Below, one piece after another: positions 43,143 to 52,318 of a stretch of 64,000 bases of DNA. Location of the stretch: positions 1 through 64,000 of the forward strand of contig JACKAL010000007.1 of NCBI GenBank assembly GCA_020635085.1. Reading direction: 5' to 3'. This DNA is from Pseudobdellovibrionaceae bacterium. GTDB lineage: Bacteria > Bdellovibrionota > Bdellovibrionia > Bdellovibrionales > JAGQZY01. Every line of letters starts with the position of its first letter. Positions within the stretch are counted from its first letter, which is position 1. The notes beneath the pieces are model-generated. The model was not told where the DNA came from. It made no database searches and saw nothing but the letters and a program-made list of their open reading frames with translations. A program made the position numbers and the translations under genes.

Positions 43143-43298
43143 GAACCCGCCCCCTAAATTATTCTTGCACGAATCCTTGCAAACACATACGCCGCTTCTG
43201 ATCTGAGATGAGTTTTTGACACGCTCTATGCCAAAATAAACAATTGACACACCAATCGACAAAAAGGAACTTGGTAGCTTATGGCAAAGGGGTGCTTC

Positions 43299-43760
43299 AT
43301 GAAACAAATAGCAATTATTTTCGCGCTACTTTTTTTGACAAATCTGACTTTTGCAGACTCCGCATTAGAAAAAGAGAAAACAGAATCGCAAAAATTTATC
43401 GACAAAGAAGCAAAGATGGCTAAAACGGAACAAACCCTTTCCGGATTACTTTATCGCCCCGTTAAAGAGGGAAATGGTGCTTACCCTGGCGCCACTGACA
43501 CTGTTACGGTGGAATATAAAGGAACATTGAGAACCGGCAAGGTTTTCGATGCATCTCCTAAAAGCCAACCGGCATCTTTTCCATTAAATGGGGTTATCCC
43601 TTGTTGGACAGAAGCTCTTAAAAAAATGCGCGTTGGTGGAACGGCTATTATCATTTGCCCCTCTAGCATTGCTTATGGTGATCGCGGCGTGGGCCAAGAC
43701 ATTGTTGGCGGTGCCGCCTTAAAGTTTGAAGTGAAACTCTTAAACACCAAAGCATTTTAA
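43299..43760 (+). CDS. Exported FKBP-type peptidyl-prolyl isomerase
   Basis: The frame opens at 43281, but the ATG at 43299 has the better ribosome binding site (AAAGGGG) and begins a clean signal peptide (MKQIAIIFALLFLTNLTFA). A helical segment precedes one FKBP domain: DTVTVEYKGTLRTGKVFDAS, VIPCWTEALKKMRVGGTAIIICPSSIAYGDRG. The usual Gly of the VIxGW motif is Cys here. It is likely a periplasmic protein-folding helper. A hairpin (43766-43783) follows the stop. Confidence 0.88.
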   Translation: MKQIAIIFALLFLTNLTFADSALEKEKTESQKFIDKEAKMAKTEQTLSGLLYRPVKEGNGAYPGATDTVTVEYKGTLRTGKVFDASPKSQPASFPLNGVIPCWTEALKKMRVGGTAIIICPSSIAYGDRGVGQDIVGGAALKFEVKLLNTKAF

Positions 43761-43765
43761 ACTGT

Positions 43766-43783
43766 GCCGCTCCACTGAGCGGC
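43766..43783 (+). terminator. Hairpin after the FKBP gene
   Basis: GCCGCTC and GAGCGGC form a 7-bp GC-rich stem with a CACT loop, five bases after the stop. No T-tract. Confidence 0.4.
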
Positions 43784-43909
43784 CATAACACACCTTAAAA
43801 ATGCAAATCCCTGTATGCTTAAACAAACCTCAGGCCATGACGCTGTCACGACCTGTGTAGTTCCGGAAGAGAGCTTACAAACGCTGTTAGAACTCCAGAG
43901 TCAAAATTT

Positions 43910-45373
43910 CTACTTCTGAATTTCAGGAAGTTTAATCTTATAATCTTTCGATTTAGAAAAATTACGCATTGATTTATCCAGTTGCATATTAAAATCGTAA
44001 TTCCCACCATTTGCCATTTTGCGATAACGTAAGTAATCTTCTTTGGTTAAGAACCCTAAACCTGGAGCTGATGGATGAACTTGATTATTTTTATCCACCG
44101 GTAAACCAAAATTCATACCAGAGGCTGCATGACAGCCCAGACACGAACTTTTGATATTATCCACCGGGCCATTCAGACGTGTCTTATCGTAGGGAAGTTC
44201 TGTTATACCGTCAGGACGGTGATTATTATTCGCTCCAGCGAAAATAATAGACTCACCCACATCCAAACCATACTGTAACCCCACCGGTCTCATATGTCTT
44301 AAAGCTTCGGGAATTTTCATATCATCCAAAAACTCATTATGGTAATTCGGATCAAAATAAAATGTCGTCATCACCCAATTTTTTAAATCATCTTGGGTGC
44401 CTATCAATCGGCTATCACGGAGTCCAATATCCATCTGCACATGAGCCACATTTGCAATGTGGCGTATGCTATCTTTGCGATCATGACTGACGTGAGCAAA
44501 CCAATTATACGCCTTCACTTCACTATTCTTTCCACTCCCTGTCCACTCGCCCGCCATGGCCTTATCCCAATCCGGCATTGTGTTAAACAGGAGCTTAAAC
44601 GAAACCGCTCCATCTCCCGCATCAAACACGGGTTTTCTTTCGCGCATTTGCTGAATCATGTGCTCTTCGGTAAAAAAGGTATCGTAGTTTTGGCAAACAT
44701 TTTGATTAAAAAATGCCAATCCCCAGGTCACGGCATTTTCACCGCGTTCAATCTCTTCGGGGACATTATGATAAACAGATGTATTGCGAATCGGAAATTC
44801 TTTGGTAAGCCCATGAATGGCTTCTCGTCCTTTTTCGGTAATATTTAACCACGGGGTGTGGCACCATGTGCGATAGGAGTTCTCGCGAAATTGATTTTCT
44901 AAATCGGTTTTATTTTCCGTGCGATCTTGATCAAACCAACCTTCATAGACATAACGCTGAAGAATTTTTGACAACAGCTCCGCTTGTACGGAATCGCGAA
45001 CATCAATATTTTTATCAAGCCACGGCAATTTGACCAAATCGCCTTTGCCCAGTCGACCTGCTTTTTTCAGTTTTTCAAACTCCTCTTTCGATTTAAAGTT
45101 CATGAGTGGCCTAAAGGATTTTAATTGTGATTTATGAGCCTCATCCAAATCATGCTGAAACATAATCGGGTGAACAGTTTTTTGTTTATTGGGATCTTTT
45201 TTTCGATTGAATGCTATTGGTTCCAAAACATCGATATTGACAAAACCATTCTCGAAGGTGTCTGGCGGGTAGTTCACCCCATTTTCCTCATTAGAGGCGA
45301 GATCGCGCGTACTCATTGTGGCACAACTCATAAATACAAGACTAAATGCAAAAGCAGTTACTATTCGTTGCAT
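43910..45373 (-). CDS. Monohaem c-type-cytochrome-like lipoprotein
   Basis: 487 residues. Lipobox SLVFMSC (Cys about 17) behind GGGGGA. A single haem-binding CLGCH motif is at about residues 411-415 in KSSCLGCHAASG, so covalent haem c is expected. The long N-terminal part is unrecognised, with many conserved-looking Trp/His/Asn segments (WCHTPWLNITEKG, VAHVQMDIGLRDSRLIGTQDD). Envelope-anchored electron carrier or oxidase/peroxidase-like enzyme are both possible. A cytochrome b562-like gene lies 2 kb away. Confidence 0.75.
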   Translation of the reverse strand: MQRIVTAFAFSLVFMSCATMSTRDLASNEENGVNYPPDTFENGFVNIDVLEPIAFNRKKDPNKQKTVHPIMFQHDLDEAHKSQLKSFRPLMNFKSKEEFEKLKKAGRLGKGDLVKLPWLDKNIDVRDSVQAELLSKILQRYVYEGWFDQDRTENKTDLENQFRENSYRTWCHTPWLNITEKGREAIHGLTKEFPIRNTSVYHNVPEEIERGENAVTWGLAFFNQNVCQNYDTFFTEEHMIQQMRERKPVFDAGDGAVSFKLLFNTMPDWDKAMAGEWTGSGKNSEVKAYNWFAHVSHDRKDSIRHIANVAHVQMDIGLRDSRLIGTQDDLKNWVMTTFYFDPNYHNEFLDDMKIPEALRHMRPVGLQYGLDVGESIIFAGANNNHRPDGITELPYDKTRLNGPVDNIKSSCLGCHAASGMNFGLPVDKNNQVHPSAPGLGFLTKEDYLRYRKMANGGNYDFNMQLDKSMRNFSKSKDYKIKLPEIQK

Positions 45374-45605
45374 GCTGATTTTCCCCCGTTTTCTTTGAAA
45401 CTCACTTCAACAAGTTGCCATATAAGAACGATGGCGAGACATGCCTTCATGCTACCATTTTTGATCCTAAATTAAAGGGGGCTGAGGAATTGCCGACAAA
45501 GGTCTAGATTTAAGGAAAATTGCCCTGCATTAAAGAGGCCTATCCTAAGCGCCAAGCCGACATGGGCGTTGTAATGAATACCCCTAATTGGACTGTCGAA
45601 ACATC

Positions 45606-45637
45606 AGCGCGTACTCAACTTAGAGTAAGTACGCGCT
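45606..45637 (+). terminator. Strong hairpin downstream of the ankyrin gene
   Basis: AGCGCGTACT (45606-45615) and AGTACGCGCT (45628-45637) form a perfect 10-bp stem; TCAATTTTATT follows on the plus strand. It lies 34 bases past the stop of the minus-strand ankyrin gene and could end its transcription. The remaining 45374-45605 gap shows nothing else. Confidence 0.5.
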
Positions 45638-45670
45638 CAATTTTATTAAGGTATATTCTAAATTTAAAAA

Positions 45671-47068
45671 CTATTTACACTTGGTGTTTGCCTGATGCTT
45701 AAGTAAAGCCACTTTCACGTCGTACATGGAATCACCCTGCACTTGATTTTTAACCAAACAGTATGGTGTTCTGCCAATAGCATCCGCAATGTTGACGTCG
45801 GCACCTAAGTCTATCAGTTTCAAAGCGGCGGCTGACTGTCGCATAAAAACAGCTGCAACCAATGATGTGCCCCCGCACAAATAGCCTGGGCTGCAAATTC
45901 CCGAAGGCGGCGGAGTGGCCAATTGATTGATTTTAGCACCATATTGAACCAACAAATCCACTCCATTGACATTCCCCGCAATGGCCGCTGCCATGAGAGG
46001 AAAATAAGAATATTCATCATGATTGGCATTTAGATTTGGATTACCACCTTGATCTAATAATTTTTTTAAAAGCCAATCCTTCGTATACGACAGGCTTTTA
46101 GACCCCGCACTGGCACTTAAAAGAGCGTATCCAGGATACTCATTTATATTTAAATTCAATCCTAACAAATAATCTATCGCTGCTTGATTTTCTTTTACAT
46201 TAAGAATTTCACTTCCACTGGACTGCTCTTTTCCATTTCGTTCAGATGACGACTTAAAAACATAATTAAGCGCATTAATATTTAGCGTTACTCCTTCACT
46301 GGCCTGATGTTCTTTTGTTACAGATTTTATATTTACACCCGTTTGAACCCATAGTTTTAATCGGTCTACGGAAAGGACTTTACGCGATAGCTCAAGCTTA
46401 AAAAAATCATTCGGCTGAGCAGAATCCAAAGTAAAATCCCACTGTGCATACAAATTATTTACAAAATCATCGGGTAAACTTTTAAGCGACTCTGATAAAG
46501 CGCTGACAACGCTGCCTTTACCATCCTTATCGGAAGATCTTACATTATATACATTTGCACCATTATCTATGAGAACTTGCGCATTCTCTGCCTTACCCTG
46601 ATAGATAGCTAGCCCCAATGGAGTATAAAATTGCATATAATCAAGCCCTGGTCGCTGCTCTAAACTGGCCGTGGATTTTTTTATTAATATTTTTAAAACT
46701 GCCGGGGTGGATTGTGAAGCAGCTTGAGCTAAAGCTGTATATCTACTTGCCGGAAGAGCTTGGCATGTATGATAGGAGACTAAATCAGGATCAACGCCAG
46801 ACTGAGCCAGCAACAGGGCCACATCTGCTTGTTTAGCGGCGATGTCAAATGCAGATCGAGTGGAGTAACACTCATTTTCTAAATGCTTACACATGGAGTT
46901 AACATCATCGCCATTTTGTAAGGCACTTTTAACTTTATTTACATCAATTGGATACTCCTGTACGGCCTTACACAAAGCATTGTCTTGAGCAAGAGCGAAT
47001 GCTGAACACAACACACTACTGGCAAAAACAAAAAGTATCTTCTGGGTTAATTTTTGATTTTTATACAT
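45671..47068 (-). CDS. Exported ankyrin-repeat protein
   Basis: 465 residues; signal peptide (KNQKLTQKILFVFASSVLCSAFALAQ). About six to eight degenerate ankyrin repeats run through the chain (TPLGLAIYQGKAENAQVLIDNGANVY; FPLMAAAIAGNVNGVDLLVQYGAKIN; SLVAAVFMRQSAAALKLIDLGADVNIADAIGRTPYCLVKN), with Cys pairs likely forming disulfides. It is a protein-binding scaffold in the periplasm or outside; in predatory relatives such proteins may contact prey (inference). Single gene, on the opposite strand to the cytochrome b562-like gene and divergent from it. Confidence 0.8.
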   Translation of the reverse strand: MYKNQKLTQKILFVFASSVLCSAFALAQDNALCKAVQEYPIDVNKVKSALQNGDDVNSMCKHLENECYSTRSAFDIAAKQADVALLLAQSGVDPDLVSYHTCQALPASRYTALAQAASQSTPAVLKILIKKSTASLEQRPGLDYMQFYTPLGLAIYQGKAENAQVLIDNGANVYNVRSSDKDGKGSVVSALSESLKSLPDDFVNNLYAQWDFTLDSAQPNDFFKLELSRKVLSVDRLKLWVQTGVNIKSVTKEHQASEGVTLNINALNYVFKSSSERNGKEQSSGSEILNVKENQAAIDYLLGLNLNINEYPGYALLSASAGSKSLSYTKDWLLKKLLDQGGNPNLNANHDEYSYFPLMAAAIAGNVNGVDLLVQYGAKINQLATPPPSGICSPGYLCGGTSLVAAVFMRQSAAALKLIDLGADVNIADAIGRTPYCLVKNQVQGDSMYDVKVALLKHQANTKCK

Positions 47069-47325
47069 AAATGTCCTTTCTCTAAAGTGGCTTTTTCTTA
47101 CAAACTAGTCTTTGTTTCACACATGTATTTACTAAATATCAGCAGATTCGCACATTGATTTTATCTAAAATGTATTCATGAAAATTTAGTTTTACTAAAA
47201 ATATCTGTCTGTTTTTCACAAAAATACAATAGCCATAGAAATAAGAAACACCTAGGCTGCAAAGTACGAGGGGAGGAAAGGAACACCTCCTTATCTCAAA
47301 ATTATAAAATACTAAGGAGATAACC

Positions 47326-47739
47326 ATGAAAACATTGACGACATTACTTTTCACGCTCACGCTCTCTTGTTTTGCTTTAGCGCAAACAACTCAAGCATTA
47401 CCCACAACATTAAAAGGCACCATGAAAGCAATGTCTGCCAATCTGAAAACGATTTCAGTACAGGTAAAGACTCCTCCCATCAAACCCACATCTGCAGATT
47501 TAGCCGATCAATTTGTTGAACTCACCCTACACTCAAAAACATTTACTCCTAAATCCATTTCTTCGTTGCCAAAAAATCAACAGGCCGACGCTACATCTCT
47601 CTACAATCAGATGTTAGATCACACAGCGGACTTAGGTGCTCAATTAGCTGTGGCCTTGCGCGCAAATGATGCTGCCAAGGCAGCTGATCTCCTCAAGCAG
47701 TTACTTCAGGCAAAAACAGACGGCCATAATCAGTTTTAG
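47326..47739 (+). CDS. Cytochrome b562-like exported protein
   Basis: 137 residues with a signal peptide (MKTLTTLLFTLTLSCFALA) and AAGGAG before the ATG. The mature part is four-helix-bundle-like, as in cytochrome b562: a Met in LKGTMKAMSANLKTI near the mature start and the closing LLQAKTDGHNQF, whose His matches the haem-ligand His in the HQKY end of E. coli b562. If both ligands are right, it is a soluble periplasmic electron carrier. It precedes the RND operon stop on the other strand; the 49-mer repeat lies ten bases after its stop. Confidence 0.65.
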   Translation: MKTLTTLLFTLTLSCFALAQTTQALPTTLKGTMKAMSANLKTISVQVKTPPIKPTSADLADQFVELTLHSKTFTPKSISSLPKNQQADATSLYNQMLDHTADLGAQLAVALRANDAAKAADLLKQLLQAKTDGHNQF

Positions 47740-47748
47740 TTTTTTTAG

Positions 47749-47797
47749 GTACGGACTTACTTGTGGGACACATAGCGTCTCATATGTAAGTCCGTAC
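47749..47797 (+). repeat. 49-mer hairpin repeat, complete copy 5
   Basis: GTACGGACTTAC, a 25-base centre (TTGTGGGACACATAGCGTCT plus CATAT) and GTAAGTCCGTAC: perfect 12-bp terminal inverted repeats (13 with the next G/C), and an inner TGGGAC/GTCTCA stem. It overlaps the end of the RND gene: read on the minus strand the repeat supplies the last eight residues (MRRYVSHK) and the stop codon. Confidence 0.95.
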
Positions 47798-50700
47798 CGT
47801 TTACCGCTTCCTTCTGACTGCCAAAAATTACATAAAAGAGCGGCATCAAATACAATGTCGTAAACATGGCGCCGAAAAGACCTATAATAATCGCAATGGA
47901 AAATGGCTGCAAAATCTCATCCCCCTGGGACAGTCCGACGGCAATCGGGATAAATCCCGCCATCGCGGCAAGGTTCGTCATAAGAATGGGACGTAAACGA
48001 TGCTTCATCCCTTCTTGTACGGCTTGTAAAAAATGAGTTCTATACTCTGCCCGTTCTTCGATGGCATAAATCGCCATAAAACTATTCGCTACAGCGATTC
48101 CCGTCACCGAAATAAGGCCTGAAAAGGACGACACATCTAGTGGCACACCTGAGACCACAAGACCGACAAGTCCCACTAACGGAGGAATAATAGCACAGGC
48201 CACTAAAGACAAAGCGATCGCCACATTATTAGCAAAAAATAAGGACATTAAAAATATCAGCGCAAGCCCTATTAAAAAAGCAATAATGAGTTCATCAAAC
48301 GATTTTTGCTGGCTTTCGTATTCACCGGCAAGTTGAACGGCAATACCTGACTCCGCGTTTTCGGCTAAAACTTTTTTGACATCTTTCATCACATTTCCTA
48401 AATCGCGATAACCAAGCTCTGCCGTAACAATTTTCACTGGGGTTCCATCAATATGCGTAGATTCCACTCGATTAGACTGCGTCTTTATCTCACCGATATC
48501 ACCTAGATGTCGCAACCCTCCTCGCGCTGTATAGAGTGGCAGTTTCTCTATGGAAGATTTTTTATCTGCTTCCTGTAACTTTAAGCGAATGGGTACCGTC
48601 TGCGCTCCCATCTGTATGGTACTACTATCCAAGGAAAACAACGCAAGCCTTGCTTCTTGCACAATGTCCCCCGGACTCATATCAATAACACGACTTAAAG
48701 TTTCGTTAATATGAAAAATAAGCTCTGGAGCAGGCGGTGTCTCATCCACGCGCACAGATTCTAGTCCTTCAATATGAGATAATTTTTCTACTAGACGATT
48801 TGCAAGATTATCGACATGTACTTCATCCTTACCACTTAAGTAAATAGCTACGGGTTTACCAGCTCCACTTAAATCATTAAGGCGATCTGGCAAAATTTGA
48901 AAAAAATCAAACTCGAAATTGGGAATAATTTTTTCGACATGCTCGGATATCTGATCGCGAAGCTCGAATACAGATTTTTCTCGATGTGGCTTTAGCTTTA
49001 CAATAATTTCGCCCAAATAAGGAGATTTATCAAAACTACCGAGCGACGTACCTGTTTTACGAATAAAAAAATCGATCTCGGGAATTGTTTTTAAATACTT
49101 TTCTAATGGGCGTATGTGATCCACTGTCGACTGCAGACTTAAAGGATCATTGGCACGATAATCGATTACCATGTCCCCTTCATCCCACTCCGGTAAAAAC
49201 CCTGTTTTTGCCAATGGTAAAGCTATTAAGCCTAATAAAAAAAACAAATATATTCCCATCACATGTTTCTTGGGCTTTTGTAAAATCCATCTTAATGTTT
49301 TTAAATAAAACCTTCCTAAAGAAGATTCCTCAACCATCGACACCGTTTCCTTTTTGTCTTTATCAAACAAAAGGATCAATGAGGGTATAATAACAACTGC
49401 AATGACTAAGGAAATCATCAAGGCCGTACCATGAACATGGGCCATCGGAGAAAAGAACATTCCCGACACGCCCGAAAGAAGGCCAATCGGAGTAAACACC
49501 AGAGCAATCGTCAATGTACCAAAAAACATCGGCTTAACGACTGAGTTTAAAACATCCGCCAAGCGCTGGCTCATTGGTATTCCTGGTTCAGTTTTTTTCT
49601 TATGGTGGTAAAGCTCTAAAATAATAACCGTATTGTCTACAACAAGACCGATTGCCGCCGTTAACCCGCCGAGAGTCATCAGGTTGAGACTTAAACCAAG
49701 ACCTTTCATAGCAATAAATGTAAATGTGGCAGCAAGTGGCATAACCACGAGAGCAAAGAGACTGTATTTAACACTTCCTAAAAATACAAATGTCACAAAC
49801 GCAATAATCGCCATTCCCAAAAGGAGATCATACAATACGGCGTTGGTGGCTGTATCGGTAAAATCATTTAAATCCCAACTGCGATAGCGAATATGGGGCT
49901 CTTTTTTAATTTCTCCACTTACTGCAGCCTTAACGGCCTTAGATGTTATACTTTGATCAATACCTTCTTGATAAAAAACATCTAAGGCCACACACTCTGT
50001 ACCATTGAGAGCCAAATCTTTATACTTCCATGCATCACGCAACTGAACTTGCGCCACATCTTTTAAATAAACGGAACGGCCTAGGTGAGAGGACACCACC
50101 ATCTGCTCCAAGTTCTTTCCACCATGAACTAGCTCTCCCCCGAAAGCCAACACCTCTTGGCCATCATGATCTACCGGGCCAATAAAATCCACTACATTAG
50201 AAGTCAAAACACGATTGTTCACCATCGCCGCAGTCAGATTGTAATAGGCCATTTTTTGTGGATCTAACTGCACTTGATATTCGGGTTGTGCTCCCCCCAA
50301 TACTTTGACATTAAAAACACCCGGCTGCACCAACACGATGGGCTTTAGTGTGTATTCTACATAGGAGCGCAAATCTTGCTCAGAAAATGTATCCGATGTA
50401 AAACAATACTCAGCTGCCGTAAACGCCGCCGCGGTAATGGGACGAATAGTAATTATCGCTGACGGGGGAATAAGCGCACGCACTTCGGCAATTTTCGCAT
50501 TCACTCGCTGCGTAGCTACTGTTACATCTTCGTTTTCTCTTAAAAAAATCTGAATATTGGAAAGCCCGCGACTGGTCGAAGATTTCACCAAACGTACACC
50601 TGGCACAGAGCGGAGCTCTTTTTCTAAAACCGTTGTTACCCCCCACTCCATCATCGACAGAGGAGTAAATCCCATATTCACGTCGACCACAATCCGTGGA

Positions 50701-50828
50701 TAATTGACCTCGGGAAAGAGGCCTCGCGGTAGATTTAGAAAAATCTGGATACCAAGAATGGCAATAAAAATCGATAAAAATAAAAGAGGCGTTTTTTTGT
50801 TGATAATATATTTATAAATATGCCCCAT
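47757..50828 (-). CDS. RND-family efflux transporter permease (AcrB/CusA-like)
   Basis: 1023 residues. Resistance-nodulation-division architecture: N-terminal helix, periplasmic porter domain, a block of membrane helices from about 330 (TM4 with GLVVDNTVIILE, the proton-relay Asp), a second porter domain, and a final helix block ending YLMPLFYVIFG. It should export substrates through the paired OMF protein, driven by protons; the substrate is not readable. The OMF gene is directly upstream (two bases). No membrane-fusion (adaptor) gene is in the window, which is unusual for an RND pump. The last eight residues derive from the 49-mer repeat, so the C-terminus may be altered. Confidence 0.9.
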   Translation of the reverse strand: MGHIYKYIINKKTPLLFLSIFIAILGIQIFLNLPRGLFPEVNYPRIVVDVNMGFTPLSMMEWGVTTVLEKELRSVPGVRLVKSSTSRGLSNIQIFLRENEDVTVATQRVNAKIAEVRALIPPSAIITIRPITAAAFTAAEYCFTSDTFSEQDLRSYVEYTLKPIVLVQPGVFNVKVLGGAQPEYQVQLDPQKMAYYNLTAAMVNNRVLTSNVVDFIGPVDHDGQEVLAFGGELVHGGKNLEQMVVSSHLGRSVYLKDVAQVQLRDAWKYKDLALNGTECVALDVFYQEGIDQSITSKAVKAAVSGEIKKEPHIRYRSWDLNDFTDTATNAVLYDLLLGMAIIAFVTFVFLGSVKYSLFALVVMPLAATFTFIAMKGLGLSLNLMTLGGLTAAIGLVVDNTVIILELYHHKKKTEPGIPMSQRLADVLNSVVKPMFFGTLTIALVFTPIGLLSGVSGMFFSPMAHVHGTALMISLVIAVVIIPSLILLFDKDKKETVSMVEESSLGRFYLKTLRWILQKPKKHVMGIYLFFLLGLIALPLAKTGFLPEWDEGDMVIDYRANDPLSLQSTVDHIRPLEKYLKTIPEIDFFIRKTGTSLGSFDKSPYLGEIIVKLKPHREKSVFELRDQISEHVEKIIPNFEFDFFQILPDRLNDLSGAGKPVAIYLSGKDEVHVDNLANRLVEKLSHIEGLESVRVDETPPAPELIFHINETLSRVIDMSPGDIVQEARLALFSLDSSTIQMGAQTVPIRLKLQEADKKSSIEKLPLYTARGGLRHLGDIGEIKTQSNRVESTHIDGTPVKIVTAELGYRDLGNVMKDVKKVLAENAESGIAVQLAGEYESQQKSFDELIIAFLIGLALIFLMSLFFANNVAIALSLVACAIIPPLVGLVGLVVSGVPLDVSSFSGLISVTGIAVANSFMAIYAIEERAEYRTHFLQAVQEGMKHRLRPILMTNLAAMAGFIPIAVGLSQGDEILQPFSIAIIIGLFGAMFTTLYLMPLFYVIFGSQKEAVNGTDLHMRRYVSHK

Positions 50829-50830
50829 GT

Positions 50831-52087
50831 TTAAACTCCACCGAGATAATACTCTAGATCCGCATCGATCAAAGACTGCTGATATTTATTTAATAAAAGT
50901 CTTTCTCCTGACAAAAAATTCTTTTGCGCCAAATCCATCAATGTCAAAATATCGATCCTTTTCTGTGAATAATACAGAAACGATTTTTTGAACATTTTGT
51001 CCGTCTGAATTTTTAAATTTTTTAGTTCTTTCTCTTCCGCTACAAAAGATTTTTTCTCCTCTTTTGCCAAATGAATATTGTTTTCATACTCAAGCTCGCT
51101 CTTACGCATAAGGGCTTCGCTTTTAGCCAGTCTCTCTCTGAGTTCCGACTTATTCGCCGCCTGTACAAACAAATGTGTCAGATCAATATTAATTCCCAAT
51201 TCGGTATAATGATTTCTTCCTTGAAACGATGGGATGGTCGGATCTTGGTAATAACTTTTTACATATACCGTCGGAAGTGGAATCGTCTGAAAAGATTTTA
51301 ATTCAAATTTTGCCAGATCATAATCTGAAGACAGACTCTCCTTAAAAAACGAAGGGCCCTCCTCCACAACCACGTCTGACTCGCTCTTTATACGATTCAA
51401 AATAACTCTGACATCGTCTACGGGTAGATTCAAAAGTAAACTAAAGCTGGTATAAATCGTCTCAAGCTCTCTCTGCTTAGCTGACTGATCTGCCAAGATA
51501 AACCCCTGCTGAATTTCATATTGGCCAAACTCGATATCACTAAACACCCCTTGTCGCTTTCCTTGCACAAGGGTGCCTTTCACTTTTTCCATAAAATGAA
51601 GAATATCTTCGTACTCTTTAAGAGCACTCTTCACCTGTACAAAGAGTGCAAAACTCTTTCGTACACCCCGTCGCATATTTAATTTCGATACTTTATTTAA
51701 AATCTCGGAATGCTCCGCATGAGCTTTTGCCACTTTATCTTCCGAACCAAACAACTTCTGCAAGTCATACGTCACCGACGCACCGACCACACGATTCACT
51801 CCGGTATTGGTAATAAGATGTCCGTCCTGATTGATTCTGTTATCGAAATATTTGGCGTTTTGATAGCTGGCAAAAGCATTCACCTGGGGCAGGTACTTGA
51901 TCCTTTTCGTCACTCCACTCATCACTTCCTGAACTTTCACCTCGGCCTCGGAAATGAGCGAATCATTGGAATTCTGCACACTGTAATTGACTAAATCCTC
52001 AATCGTATTCAGAGAGTCCTTACTTATCTCCGCAAAACTGTTCGCCCCGAATATCAAAACAACAAAAAAACAAAGCTCTCTTCGCAT
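50831..52087 (-). CDS. TolC/OMF-family outer membrane efflux protein
   Basis: 418 residues; signal peptide (MRRELCFFVVLIFGANSFA). Long alpha-helical stretches with the OMF pattern (LVNYSVQNSNDSLISEAEVKVQEVMSG; the second half LAKSEALMRKSELEYENNIHLAKEEKKSFVAEEKELKNL). Two copies of the outer-membrane factor repeat are expected to form the exit duct. First gene of the two-gene operon with the RND permease, starting two bases upstream of it; a 49-mer repeat copy (52152-52200) lies 65 bases before its start, where the promoter should be. Confidence 0.85.
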   Translation of the reverse strand: MRRELCFFVVLIFGANSFAEISKDSLNTIEDLVNYSVQNSNDSLISEAEVKVQEVMSGVTKRIKYLPQVNAFASYQNAKYFDNRINQDGHLITNTGVNRVVGASVTYDLQKLFGSEDKVAKAHAEHSEILNKVSKLNMRRGVRKSFALFVQVKSALKEYEDILHFMEKVKGTLVQGKRQGVFSDIEFGQYEIQQGFILADQSAKQRELETIYTSFSLLLNLPVDDVRVILNRIKSESDVVVEEGPSFFKESLSSDYDLAKFELKSFQTIPLPTVYVKSYYQDPTIPSFQGRNHYTELGINIDLTHLFVQAANKSELRERLAKSEALMRKSELEYENNIHLAKEEKKSFVAEEKELKNLKIQTDKMFKKSFLYYSQKRIDILTLMDLAQKNFLSGERLLLNKYQQSLIDADLEYYLGGV

Positions 52088-52151
52088 GCCAGTCCTTTCC
52101 CACCTCTATCAAATAGTAACTGAGAAAACTTAGCTGAAACTTAGCTCCAAG

Positions 52152-52200
52152 GTACGGACTTACTTGTGGGACACATAGCGTCTCATATGTAAGTCCATAC
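52152..52200 (+). repeat. 49-mer hairpin repeat, complete copy 6
   Basis: Same 49 bases as at 47749-47797 with one change in the right arm (GTAAGTCCATAC). Same orientation, so the RND-OMF pair is enclosed between direct copies about 4.4 kb apart. Confidence 0.95.
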
Positions 52201-52318
52201 TAATTGGTAATCACTAGGCTGTAGCCGAAAAAGTGGAAATCCATGGAGTTGGGTCTATAGACCAGACTCTTCCTGGACCAGCTTGCACTAGAATTAGATC
52301 TACTTATATAATTCGGAC

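Noticed and set aside
45520..45702. Small plus-strand frame near the ankyrin gene
   Set aside because: It overlaps the end of the ankyrin gene and a strong hairpin, with no ribosome binding site.
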